6,639 nt of DNA from Lachnospiraceae bacterium UBA3332 (GCA_002361095.1 DERU01000291.1:495-7133); one strand, 5' to 3'; shown: positions 1 to 6,526, counted from the first letter of the stretch. Numbers and translations are program-made. The notes: a model not told the origin generated them from the sequence alone.

Positions 1-929
1 GTGGATTCCGGCAGATGGAAATTGGTCAGCAGGGCGTCCATGACCTTGAAGCGATAGCCCGGATAAATAAAGATATCCGTATCCCCACAGCCTGCTTCCA
101 AATGGCCCGTCCCGTCCGCAGCGCTCTCCACCGTGCGGCAGCTGGTGGTACCCACACAAATCACCCTGTGTCCGTTTTCTTTGGCGCAATTAATTTGCAT
201 CGCCGCTTCCCGGGACACCTGGTAAAATTCCGTATGCATGTGATGTTCCAACACATTATCCACCTTCACGGGACGGAAGGTTCCAAGCCCCACATGCAGC
301 GTCACATAAACAGGGACAATCCCTTTTGCCTGCACCTGTTCCAAAAGCTGCTTTGTAAAATGCAGCCCCGCAGTGGGGGCCGCCGCAGACCCTTCGTATT
401 TGGCATATACCGTCTGATAACGGTTTTTGTCCTGCAGTTTGTGCGTGATATAAGGAGGCAGGGGCATTTCTCCCAGGCTATCCAAAACTTCCTCCCAAAT
501 CCCCTCGTAGGCAAAACGTACCAGACGGTTTCCGTCCTCCAAAACTTCCTCTATTTCCCCGCGCAGCCTGCCGTCCCCAAACACAACCCCCGCGCCGGGA
601 CGGAGTTTTTTACCGGGTTTTGCCAAGGTCTCCCACCGGTCTTTATCGCGGCGTTTCAACAGCAGTATTTCCACCGCCCCTCCGGTATCCTCCCGGACAC
701 CCAAAAGCCGCGCGGGAATTACCTTTGTATCATTCAGCACCAGGCAATCGCCGGGATTTAAATATTCCAAAATATCCCGGAAGCTATGGTGGCGTATGTC
801 CCCGGTGGTTTTATCCAACACCAGAAGCCGTGAGGAAGCGCGGTCCTGCAGCGGATCCTGCGCAATCAGTTCCTTCGGAAGATCAAACGCATAATCCGCT
901 GTCCGCAAGCCTGTTACACCGTCCCCCAT
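1..929 (-). CDS. queA: QueA, S-adenosylmethionine:tRNA ribosyltransferase-isomerase (3' end cut by window edge)
   Basis: QueA moves the ribosyl part of S-adenosylmethionine onto preQ1 at position 34 of GUN-anticodon tRNAs (Tyr, His, Asn, Asp) and isomerises it to epoxyqueuosine, the penultimate queuosine step, in the cytosol. The 309 visible codons have no stop; the family is usually about 340 residues, so roughly 30-35 are missing. Hallmarks in order: LIAQDPLQDRASSRLLVLD (21-39), LNDTKVIPARL (65-75), PLPPYI (156-161), YQTVYAKYEG followed by SAAAPTAGLHF (171-191), HVGLGTFRP (212-220), GTTSCRTVES (260-269) and YPGYRFKVMDALLTNFHLPES (289-309). The chosen ATG overlaps the aminopeptidase stop in a TAATG, with GGAGAAAG about 10 nt upstream. 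A TTG at 908-906 would give MRTADYAFDLP, closer to the usual family N-terminus, so the start may lie 7 codons downstream. Identity is secure; the exact start is less so. Confidence 0.96.
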   Translation of the reverse strand, partial: MGDGVTGLRTADYAFDLPKELIAQDPLQDRASSRLLVLDKTTGDIRHHSFRDILEYLNPGDCLVLNDTKVIPARLLGVREDTGGAVEILLLKRRDKDRWETLAKPGKKLRPGAGVVFGDGRLRGEIEEVLEDGNRLVRFAYEGIWEEVLDSLGEMPLPPYITHKLQDKNRYQTVYAKYEGSAAAPTAGLHFTKQLLEQVQAKGIVPVYVTLHVGLGTFRPVKVDNVLEHHMHTEFYQVSREAAMQINCAKENGHRVICVGTTSCRTVESAADGTGHLEAGCGDTDIFIYPGYRFKVMDALLTNFHLPES

Positions 930-2314
930 TACAGGCACGCTTTCTCCAAAAATGCCCGGTATCCACAGGTCGTCTCATAGATATCCGCCTTGCTGGTCGC
1001 CTCCCAGGGAGCATGCATGGAAAGCACGGCAATGCCGCAGTCGATCACATTCATTCCATACAACGCCAGAATATATGCGATGGTTCCGCCGCCGCCCACG
1101 TCCACTTTGCCCAGTTCTGCCGTCTGGTACGCCACGCCGCTGTCCTCCATAATGGAACGGATATGTGCCATGTATTCCGCGTTGGCGTCATTGGAGCCGG
1201 ATTTTCCCCTTGCGCCTGTAAATTTGTTAAAAACCATGCCTTTTCCAAAATATGCCGCGTTTTTCTTCTCAAAGCAGGAAGCGTAGCTGGGATCAAACGC
1301 CGCGCTCACATCGGAAGAAAGCATATTCGATGCCGCCAGACATCTGCGCAGATTCAATTCGCTGTACTGTCCGGCAAGTTCCATCACCTCTGCCACCGTA
1401 TTTTCAAAAAACCTGGACTGCATCCCCGTGGCGCCCACGCTTCCGATCTCTTCCTTATCCACCAAAATGCAGCATGCGGTGCGTTCTGTCCGGCCGGTTT
1501 CCAGCATCGCCTTCAAAGAGGTAAAGGCGCATACCCTGTCATCCTGCCCGTATCCCAGGATCATGCTTCTGTCAAAACCGGCGTCACGGGATTTCCCGGC
1601 GGGAACCACTTCCAGTTCCGCAGAAATAAAGTCCTCTTCTTCTATCTCGTAGGTTTCTTTTAACAGCTTCAAAATTCCTGCTTTTACCGCGTCCTTTTCT
1701 TCCCCGGCAAGCGGCCTGCTGCCAACAATAATGTCCAGCGCCTCCCCTTCTATGACTTTGGAAGCCTTTTTCTCCATCTGCTCTGCGGACAGATGCACCA
1801 GCAGATCCGAAATGAAAAACACAGGATCGTCCTCGTTTTCCCCGATATTGATTTCCACCGCCATACCGTCCTTTTTGACCACCACACCGTGGAGGGCCAG
1901 CGGAATGGTCACCCACTGGTATTTCTTCACGCCTCCGTAATAATGGGTATCCAAAAGGGCCAGTTCCGTATCCTCATAAAGGGGATTTTGTTTGATATCC
2001 AGCCTGGGGGAATCGATGTGCGCCCCTAAAATATTGAGTCCCTGCGTCAGGGGTTTGGTCCCCATCTGGAACATGACCACCGTCTTATTCATCAAAACCG
2101 CATAAACCTTATCCCCTGCGGAAAGTTTTTTGCCCTCCTGTATCAGCTTCGGAAGTTCCCGGTACCCTGCCGCCTCGGCCATATTTACAATCACGTCCAC
2201 GCATTCCCGCTCGGTTTTCCCGTTGTCTAAAAAATCCCGGTATTCCTTTGCCAGCGCGTCCACCTGGGCCGTCTTTTCTTCGTCATACTTTGTCCACACG
2301 TTCTCCTTCTTCAT
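929..2314 (-). CDS. M18-family zinc aminopeptidase (ApeA type)
   Basis: A cytosolic metallo-aminopeptidase that removes N-terminal residues from peptides; M18 enzymes are typically large dodecameric (TET-like) particles with two metal ions per active site. The 461 residues fit the usual length of about 430-470, and there is no signal peptide. Visible sites: AHIDSPRLD (98-106; His99, Asp101), a family-like HYYGGVKKYQW (124-134), GQDDR (256-260; bridging Asp 258 or 259), DKEEIGSVGATG (286-297; catalytic and metal Glu 288/289), SSDVSAAFDPSY (333-344; Asp335), KSGSNDA (371-377), VDVGGGGT (404-411) and SMHAPWE (432-438; His434). The frame stays open upstream to 2584, but ATG 2314 is preferred: GAGG lies 9 nt before it, and residues from MKKENVWTKYDEEK onward align with M18 N-termini while the upstream extension is the small gene read in another frame. 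It resembles proteins named apeA. Substrate preference cannot be read from the sequence. Confidence 0.95.
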   Translation of the reverse strand: MKKENVWTKYDEEKTAQVDALAKEYRDFLDNGKTERECVDVIVNMAEAAGYRELPKLIQEGKKLSAGDKVYAVLMNKTVVMFQMGTKPLTQGLNILGAHIDSPRLDIKQNPLYEDTELALLDTHYYGGVKKYQWVTIPLALHGVVVKKDGMAVEINIGENEDDPVFFISDLLVHLSAEQMEKKASKVIEGEALDIIVGSRPLAGEEKDAVKAGILKLLKETYEIEEEDFISAELEVVPAGKSRDAGFDRSMILGYGQDDRVCAFTSLKAMLETGRTERTACCILVDKEEIGSVGATGMQSRFFENTVAEVMELAGQYSELNLRRCLAASNMLSSDVSAAFDPSYASCFEKKNAAYFGKGMVFNKFTGARGKSGSNDANAEYMAHIRSIMEDSGVAYQTAELGKVDVGGGGTIAYILALYGMNVIDCGIAVLSMHAPWEATSKADIYETTCGYRAFLEKACL

Positions 2315-2603
2315 GCTTCTTATCCTCTTTCTCCTTTTTCTTTTTTTTGCTCTCCCCAAGCGCTTTGCGCACAAGTTCCTTAGCCCGGGCAACCTCCGCG
2401 TCATGGATCCGAAACACACAGGCGGTATCCTGGCGGGGCCTAAATAAGCTGTGGAAAAACCCTTTATCCTCATATTGGCAATAATAGGAAATCCGGTTGT
2501 CCACAAAAATTTTTTCGATTTTCCTTTTCGTGTCCGAATCATATACTCGGCAAAAATCCACCTCATTGTTAATCGGCCCGGCATTAAAGGGTATATTTTC
2601 CAT
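2283..2603 (-). CDS. Small conserved-looking protein with lysine/glutamate-rich tail, function unknown
   Basis: I do not recognise this 106-residue protein with certainty. Residues 1-82 look like a compact alpha/beta domain: CRVYDSDTKRKIEKIFVDNRISYYCQ (18-43) suggests strand-helix-strand, and ACVFRIHDAEVARAKELVRKAL (61-82) suggests a strand then a helix. The pattern of a value read off a residue position, an index helix and a final AE-ARAKEL helix recalls the small DUF2007-type (ACT/GlnB-like fold) putative signal-transducing proteins, but that is an inference. Residues 84-106 form a highly charged tail (ESKKKKKEKEDKKHEEGERVDKV split as SKKKKK then EKEDKKHEEGE), probably disordered. There is no signal peptide or membrane segment. 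ATG 2603 is preceded by GGGAG with a 6-nt spacer, and it begins 50 nt after pheT. It overlaps the aminopeptidase start by 32 nt. That the gene is real is fairly likely; its function is open. Confidence 0.75.
   Translation of the reverse strand: MENIPFNAGPINNEVDFCRVYDSDTKRKIEKIFVDNRISYYCQYEDKGFFHSLFRPRQDTACVFRIHDAEVARAKELVRKALGESKKKKKEKEDKKHEEGERVDKV
2324..2335 (-). promoter_or_regulatory. Ribosome binding site of the aminopeptidase gene, inside the upstream gene
   Basis: On the minus strand AGGAG (2335-2331) and GAGG (2327-2324) precede the ATG at 2314; GAGG leaves a 9-nt spacer. The site lies inside the lysine-rich tail codons of the upstream small gene, whose stop is 32 nt past the aminopeptidase start. 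This supports the start at 2314 over the longer open frame and suggests that ribosomes finishing the small gene influence initiation here. Confidence 0.7.
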
Positions 2604-2616
2604 GCTTATCTCCCGT

Positions 2617-2644
2617 ATTGTATAATGATGTTCCGTTTAAGCAA
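2617..2644 (-). promoter_or_regulatory. Weak candidate internal promoter before the small gene
   Basis: In the gap after pheT the minus strand reads TTGCTT (2644-2639), a 16-nt spacer, then TACAAT (2622-2617). The -10 box matches five of six consensus bases; the -35 matches only TTG. A start about 7 nt downstream would leave a leader of only a few nucleotides before the GGGAG ribosome binding site. It could provide T-box-independent expression of the small gene, aminopeptidase and queA. A chance match in an AT-rich gap is quite possible. Confidence 0.25.
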
Positions 2645-2653
2645 ATCCAAAGG

Positions 2654-5074
2654 TCACGCCCGCAGTTCGATTCCAAGCCCTTCCAGACCATTCAGGATTT
2701 TTTTCATGGCAGCCGTAATGTCCGCATCCGCAAGGGTTCTGTCCTTTGCACGGAATGTGATCGTATAAGCGACGGACTTAAATCCCGCCCGAATCTGCTC
2801 ACCCTCATAGATGTCAAACAGCGCATAACTCTCCAGTATTTTCCCACCCCGCTGTGCAATCACCGCTTCAATCTGTCCCACCAGCACATCCTTTGGAACG
2901 ACCATGCTGATGTCCCGCGTCACTGCCGGATATTTGGCAATCCCCTCATATCTGCGGTCAAAGGTCGCCTTCTCCACAATACAGGGCATGTCGATCACCG
3001 CCACATACACCCTTGTGGAAATATCATAATTTTCGGCAACCTTCGGGTGTACCTCGCCCAGATAGCCGATCACCTCCCCGTCGTATACCACGTTTGCCTG
3101 CCGCCCCGGATGCAGAAACGGCTTTTGGGCATCCGGATCATAGACGGGGCGCTTTCCCATGCCCACATGCTCCAGAAACTCCTCCACCACACCTTTCATG
3201 GTGAAAAAATCACCCTCCCCGTAAAATCCGAGGGTAAACTGCATACGTTCTTCGGGCAGCTGGGTAAGGGGCAGCGACTTTGGCAGATAAATATTGCCCA
3301 ATTCATATAACCGGACATCCTTATTTCTGCGGTTATAATTGGTGGCAAGGCTTGTAAGCATACCGTTTAGGGAAACCGTACGCATAATGGAATAATCTTC
3401 CCCCAAAGGATTGGAAATCGTTACCGCATGACGCAGTTGGCTGTCCTTTGCAAGCAGCAGCTTATCAAATACCTTCGGGCTTTCAAAAGAATAACACATT
3501 CCTTGTGAAAAACCGCAATATTCCGCTATATCCCTCGCTTTTTGTTCGATCCTTTCTTTAAAGGAAATTTTTCCCGCCGTAGCCTCCCCGGAAGGCAGGG
3601 TATCCGGAATTTTGTCATACCCGAAAAACCTCGCCACTTCCTCCGCAATATCCGCGAACCCTTCCAAATCCTGCCGGAAAGAAGGAATCTCAATCTCGTT
3701 GGCAGATACATCATACCGCAGTTCCAGCCTTTCAAAGATGGCTAACATCTCTTCCCTGCCGATATCCGTCCCCAGGAAGCGGTTGATTTTATCCGGCTCG
3801 AAGGCAATACGGCGCAGCGGCCTGATCGGCTCGCATACGTCCACCATACCGCCCACCGCTTCCCCGCAGCCGAGTTCTTCGATCAGCTGGCAGGCCCGGT
3901 CGATGGCCGCAGCCGCATTGACGGGATCCAGGCCCTTTTCAAAAATGCCGGAAGCCTCCGTGCGCATTCCGATCCGTTTGGCGGATTTACGGATATTGGG
4001 ACCGTTAAAGGTTGCGGCCTCAAACAAAACGGTTTTCACTCCGTCCGTAATTTTGCTGTTCTCGCCCCCCATAATGCCGGCAATGCCGATCTCCTTTTCG
4101 GCATCACAGATCATAAGCACTTCGGAATCCAATTTCCGGATCTGTCCGTCCAACGTCTGGAAGGTATCGCCGTCTTTGGCGCGGCGCACAATAATCTTAT
4201 GACCCTCCACCTTATCCAGGTCAAACGCATGCATGGGCTGTCCATACTCCGCCATCACATAGTTGGTGATATCCACAAGGTTGTTGATGGGACGGATTCC
4301 CGCCGCCGCCAGTCTCCTCTGCATCCATTTCGGACTGGGCGCAATCACAATGTTTTTGCAGACCCGCGCGCAGTACCGGCTGCAAAGATCCGTATCCCGC
4401 ACTTCCACCGACACATAATCGCGGACATCCTCCCCGTTTCCCACATTTTCTACCACGGGCGGCACAAAAGGCTTGCGGAAGGTTGCCGCCGCCTCCCTTG
4501 CGATACCCAGCACACTGTAACAGTCCACGCGGTTGCTGGTAATCTCATATTCAAAAACCGTATCCCGAAGTCCCAGCGCTTCCACCGCATCCGTTCCCAC
4601 CTGCACTTCCTGCGGGAAAATATAAATGCCTTCCTCGGGGGCTTCCGGATACATGTCCCGGCTGCTCCCCAATTCCTCAATGGAACACATCATACCGCAG
4701 GAAGGAACCCCCCGCAGCTTACCGGCTTTAATTTTGATTCCCTCTTCCGGCAGCGGCCCGCCGTCATGGCCTCCGGCCACCTTTCCGCCGTCCAAAACCA
4801 CGGGAACCTTATCGCCTTCTTTTACATTGGACGCCCCTGTCACAATCTGTATCGTCCCGCTGCCCACATCCACCTGACAGACAATCAGCTTATCCGCATC
4901 GGGATGCCGTTCAATCTTCTCAATCCGGCCGACTACAATCTTTTCCAGATTTTTGTCCGTCCTCTCATACCCTTCCACTTTAGTACCGCTCAGCGTCATC
5001 GCGTCGAAATATTCCTGATCGGTACAGTCAAGGCCGGGTACATATGCCTTGATCCAGGATAATGCCGTATTCAT
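2654..5074 (-). CDS. pheT: Phenylalanyl-tRNA synthetase beta subunit
   Basis: The beta subunit pairs with PheS in the alpha2-beta2 synthetase that charges tRNA-Phe; beta binds tRNA and edits mischarged Tyr-tRNA-Phe. At 806 residues it is full length for the bacterial form. Domains in order: N-terminal segment MNTALSWIKAYVPGL (1-15); EMAP/Trbp111-like OB-fold tRNA-binding domain about 42-155 with VVGRIEKIERHPDADKL (47-63), VTGASNV (78-84) and KLRGVPSCGMMCSIEELG (119-136); B3/B4 editing region about 215-395 with NNLVDITNYVMAEYGQPMHAFD (split at 264-275 and 276-285) and GIMGG (333-337); B5 about 415-485; catalytic-like core about 500-700 with SNPLGEDYSIMRTVSLNGML (554-573) and RLYELGNIY (588-596); C-terminal FDX-ACB anticodon-binding domain about 712-805, opening with KYPAVTRDISMVV (714-726). 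The ATG has AAGG with a 9-nt spacer, 75 nt after pheS. No missing motif or frameshift is seen. Confidence 0.98.
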   Translation of the reverse strand: MNTALSWIKAYVPGLDCTDQEYFDAMTLSGTKVEGYERTDKNLEKIVVGRIEKIERHPDADKLIVCQVDVGSGTIQIVTGASNVKEGDKVPVVLDGGKVAGGHDGGPLPEEGIKIKAGKLRGVPSCGMMCSIEELGSSRDMYPEAPEEGIYIFPQEVQVGTDAVEALGLRDTVFEYEITSNRVDCYSVLGIAREAAATFRKPFVPPVVENVGNGEDVRDYVSVEVRDTDLCSRYCARVCKNIVIAPSPKWMQRRLAAAGIRPINNLVDITNYVMAEYGQPMHAFDLDKVEGHKIIVRRAKDGDTFQTLDGQIRKLDSEVLMICDAEKEIGIAGIMGGENSKITDGVKTVLFEAATFNGPNIRKSAKRIGMRTEASGIFEKGLDPVNAAAAIDRACQLIEELGCGEAVGGMVDVCEPIRPLRRIAFEPDKINRFLGTDIGREEMLAIFERLELRYDVSANEIEIPSFRQDLEGFADIAEEVARFFGYDKIPDTLPSGEATAGKISFKERIEQKARDIAEYCGFSQGMCYSFESPKVFDKLLLAKDSQLRHAVTISNPLGEDYSIMRTVSLNGMLTSLATNYNRRNKDVRLYELGNIYLPKSLPLTQLPEERMQFTLGFYGEGDFFTMKGVVEEFLEHVGMGKRPVYDPDAQKPFLHPGRQANVVYDGEVIGYLGEVHPKVAENYDISTRVYVAVIDMPCIVEKATFDRRYEGIAKYPAVTRDISMVVPKDVLVGQIEAVIAQRGGKILESYALFDIYEGEQIRAGFKSVAYTITFRAKDRTLADADITAAMKKILNGLEGLGIELRA

Positions 5075-5112
5075 ATTCTTTTTCCTTTCTGCCTCAAATT
5101 CGGCCCTCCAAA

Positions 5113-5135
5113 CCGGACGTTCTTTTTACGTCCGG
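5113..5135 (-). repeat. Perfect 8-bp inverted repeat (RNA hairpin) between pheS and pheT
   Basis: CCGGACGT (5113-5120) and ACGTCCGG (5128-5135) are perfect complements around a 7-nt loop, AAAAAGA in the sense strand. The hairpin starts 15 nt after the pheS stop and ends about 38 nt before the pheT start. The sense strand continues TTTGGAGGG, so there is no proper U-tract and a full intrinsic terminator is unlikely. It could stabilise an upstream RNA end, mark an RNase site, or reduce readthrough slightly. The hairpin itself is certain; its role is inferred. Confidence 0.7.
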
Positions 5136-5149
5136 CCGCGCACCGTTTT

Positions 5150-6169
5150 TCAAAATTGTTTCAGGAATCTCTCGTCGTTTTCATAAAGCAGACGCATATC
5201 GTCAATCTCATATTTTAATAAGGCAATCCGCTCCAGGCCGACACCGAAAGCAAAACCGGAATATTCCTCCGGGTCGATACCGCTCATGGACAGTACCCTG
5301 GGATGCACCATGCCGCAGCCCAGAATTTCAATCCAGCCGGATCCTTTACAGAACCGGCAGCCTTTGCCGCCGCATTTAAAGCAGCTGACATCCACCTCCG
5401 CGCTCGGTTCCGTAAAAGGAAAATGGTGGGGCCGAAATTTCACTTTCGTTCCTTCCCCGAACAGTTCCCTGGCAAACTGCGCCAGCGTGCCTTTCAAATC
5501 CGCAAAGGTGATATGCCGGTCGATGACCAGTCCCTCAATCTGATGGAAAGACGGGGAATGAGTCGCATCTACTTCGTCGGAACGAAATACCCTGCCGGGC
5601 GCAATCATCCGGATGGGCAGCTTTCCCTTCTCCATCGTGCGCACCTGCACCGGGGAGGTCTGGGTGCGCAGTACAATCTCTTCATTCACATAAAAAGTAT
5701 CCTGCTCATCCCGGGCCGGATGATCCTTGGGGATGTTGAGCGCTTCAAAATTATAATAATCCTTTTCAATCTCAGGGCCTTCCACTACCTCGTAGCCCAT
5801 CCCCACAAAGATGCGTTCCACTTCCTCCAGCGCGATGGTGTTGGGATGCCGATGCCCCACCTTGTTTTTGGCGGCGGGCAGGGTGACGTCGATCACTTCG
5901 CTTTTCAGCCGTGCCTCACGCACCGCAGCCTCCAGCTTCTGCTTCTCACTCTCCAGCGCTTTTTCGATTTGGGCCCGTACCTCATTGACCATCTGGCCGA
6001 CTTTGGGACGGTCTTTTGGATCCACTTCCTTCATCCCCTTTAAAAGTTCCGTCAGCAGCCCCTTTTTGCCAAGTGCCAAAACCCTGACATCGTTGAGTTT
6101 TTCCAGACTTTCGGATTCTTGAATTTGCGCCAGAACCTCATTTCTGATCTTCTCCAGTTTTTCCTTCAC
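5150..6169 (-). CDS. pheS: Phenylalanyl-tRNA synthetase alpha subunit
   Basis: This is the catalytic subunit of the class II synthetase that activates phenylalanine with ATP and transfers it to tRNA-Phe in the cytosol. At 339 residues it is the normal bacterial length. An N-terminal coiled-coil arm covers about 1-90 (MKEKLEKIRNEVLAQI, later VNEVRAQIEKALESEKQKLE). The catalytic core follows: HPNTIALEEVERIF (108-121, motif 1 region), EGPEIEKDYYNFEALNIPKDHPARD (start 130), RTQTSPVQVR (168-177), motif 2 FRSDEVDATHSPSFHQIEG (195-213) and motif 3 GVGLERIALLKYEIDDMR (309-326). GFAFG (305-309) keeps the alanine (307) that sets the size of the Phe pocket. A C-x2-C-x4-C-x2-C cluster (Cys263, 266, 271, 274) precedes GWIEILGCGMVHP, as in many Firmicute PheS proteins. 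The start codon is GTG, chosen because AAAGGAG lies 7 nt before it and MKEKLE fits the family. It is first in the operon, behind the T-box. Confidence 0.98.
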   Translation of the reverse strand: MKEKLEKIRNEVLAQIQESESLEKLNDVRVLALGKKGLLTELLKGMKEVDPKDRPKVGQMVNEVRAQIEKALESEKQKLEAAVREARLKSEVIDVTLPAAKNKVGHRHPNTIALEEVERIFVGMGYEVVEGPEIEKDYYNFEALNIPKDHPARDEQDTFYVNEEIVLRTQTSPVQVRTMEKGKLPIRMIAPGRVFRSDEVDATHSPSFHQIEGLVIDRHITFADLKGTLAQFARELFGEGTKVKFRPHHFPFTEPSAEVDVSCFKCGGKGCRFCKGSGWIEILGCGMVHPRVLSMSGIDPEEYSGFAFGVGLERIALLKYEIDDMRLLYENDERFLKQF

Positions 6170-6176
6170 AGCAAGA

Positions 6177-6183
6177 CTCCTTT
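6177..6183 (-). promoter_or_regulatory. Ribosome binding site of pheS (supports a GTG start)
   Basis: The minus strand reads AAAGGAG at 6183-6177, then a 7-nt spacer, then GTG at 6169-6167. This near-ideal Shine-Dalgarno sequence decides the start, since no nearby in-frame ATG competes. It lies about 50 nt downstream of the T-box terminator, so it is present only on transcripts that read through. Confidence 0.85.
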
Positions 6184-6233
6184 CTCCTTTTCCCGGGGAC
6201 TTTTCGTACTGTCCGGCAAGTCTTTTACAACGA

Positions 6234-6264
6234 CAAAAATCCCCAGTTTATCACTAAACCAGGG
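6234..6264 (-). terminator. Intrinsic terminator of the pheS T-box leader
   Basis: Sense strand CCCTGGTTTA (6264-6255), loop GTGA (6254-6251), then TAAACTGGGG (6250-6241) form a 10-bp stem with two G-U pairs, followed by ATTTTT (6240-6235). The CCC of its 5' arm also belongs to the antiterminator, so the two structures exclude each other. The expected behaviour is termination when tRNA-Phe is charged and readthrough when it is not. Confidence 0.93.
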
Positions 6265-6490
6265 ACGAAATTATTTCCGCGGTACCACCCATCTTCCCAC
6301 CTTATCCTAGGCGGGCCCTCCTTGTAGCGTAACGTGCCCAAACGTTCCGGTTTACTCTGCCTTTCGACCGGACAGCTCCGGTGGGAAATTCACAGCCTGC
6401 ACGAACCCGGATGAGCTTCCAGCCGACGGCTCTTCCTCTCTGGACGGAAATTACAGACGCTACTGACACCTTCACAGCCTTTTACATTAT
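6235..6490 (-). ncRNA. T-box riboswitch leader, tRNA-Phe responsive
   Basis: The leader senses uncharged tRNA-Phe and controls readthrough into pheST. Stem I closes with GGTG (6470-6467) and CACC (6383-6380). Above it an internal loop has AGTA (6464-6461) facing GAA (6391-6389), the usual loop E pair, capped by helix GTCTGT (6458-6453) with GCAGGC (6400-6395). The specifier follows the GAA: bases TTTC at 6388-6385 read Phe as UUU or UUC. AGAGAG (6441-6436) and a distal GAGC/GCTC helix with GGAAG fit the Stem I arm that contacts the tRNA elbow. A Stem III-like hairpin AACGT/ACGTT lies at 6346-6331. The T-box core GGGTGGTACCGCGG (6290-6277) carries the bulge TGGT (6287-6284), matching an ACCA tRNA end with discriminator A73, as in tRNA-Phe. 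The antiterminator (6290-6262) pairs GGG with CCC and GCGGAA with TTTCGT, with G-U pairs. The 5' end is inferred from the promoter. Confidence 0.95.
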
Positions 6491-6497
6491 GACCTCT

Positions 6498-6526
6498 ATT
6501 GTAAAAAAGAACCCCCAAAAAGTCAA
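6498..6526 (-). promoter_or_regulatory. Sigma-A-type promoter of the pheST operon
   Basis: The minus strand reads TTGACT (6526-6521), a 17-nt spacer, then TACAAT (6503-6498). Both hexamers match five of six consensus bases and the spacing is ideal. Transcription would begin near 6490, just before the T-box Stem I, giving a leader of about 320 nt to the pheS GTG. The fit between this position and the start of the riboswitch supports the call. Confidence 0.85.

Noticed and set aside
620..1663. A 347-residue open frame on the plus strand
   Set aside because: It lies antisense to queA and the aminopeptidase, both clearly real. It shows no recognisable domain and its composition is that of a reversed coding strand.
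2335..2348. dnaX-like A AAA AAG slippery site for -1 frameshifting in the small gene
   Set aside because: The heptamer is in the right phase, but the -1 frame meets a TAA within about nine codons, I see no stimulatory downstream structure, and the lysine codons explain the run.
2315..2584. N-terminal extension of the aminopeptidase giving 551 residues
   Set aside because: The extra 90 residues are the small gene read in another frame, do not resemble M18 N-termini, and a good ribosome binding site supports the start at 2314.
4199..5062. A 287-residue open frame on the plus strand
   Set aside because: It is antisense to the well-supported pheT and rich in His, Pro and Arg with no family pattern; a shadow frame.
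5303..6043. A 246-residue open frame on the plus strand
   Set aside because: It is antisense to pheS, with no motif or ribosome binding site that would support it.
6185..6234. Possible second hairpin (GACTT/AAGTC) between the T-box terminator and pheS
   Set aside because: Only five base pairs with a loop of about 14 nt and no U-tract; likely chance.
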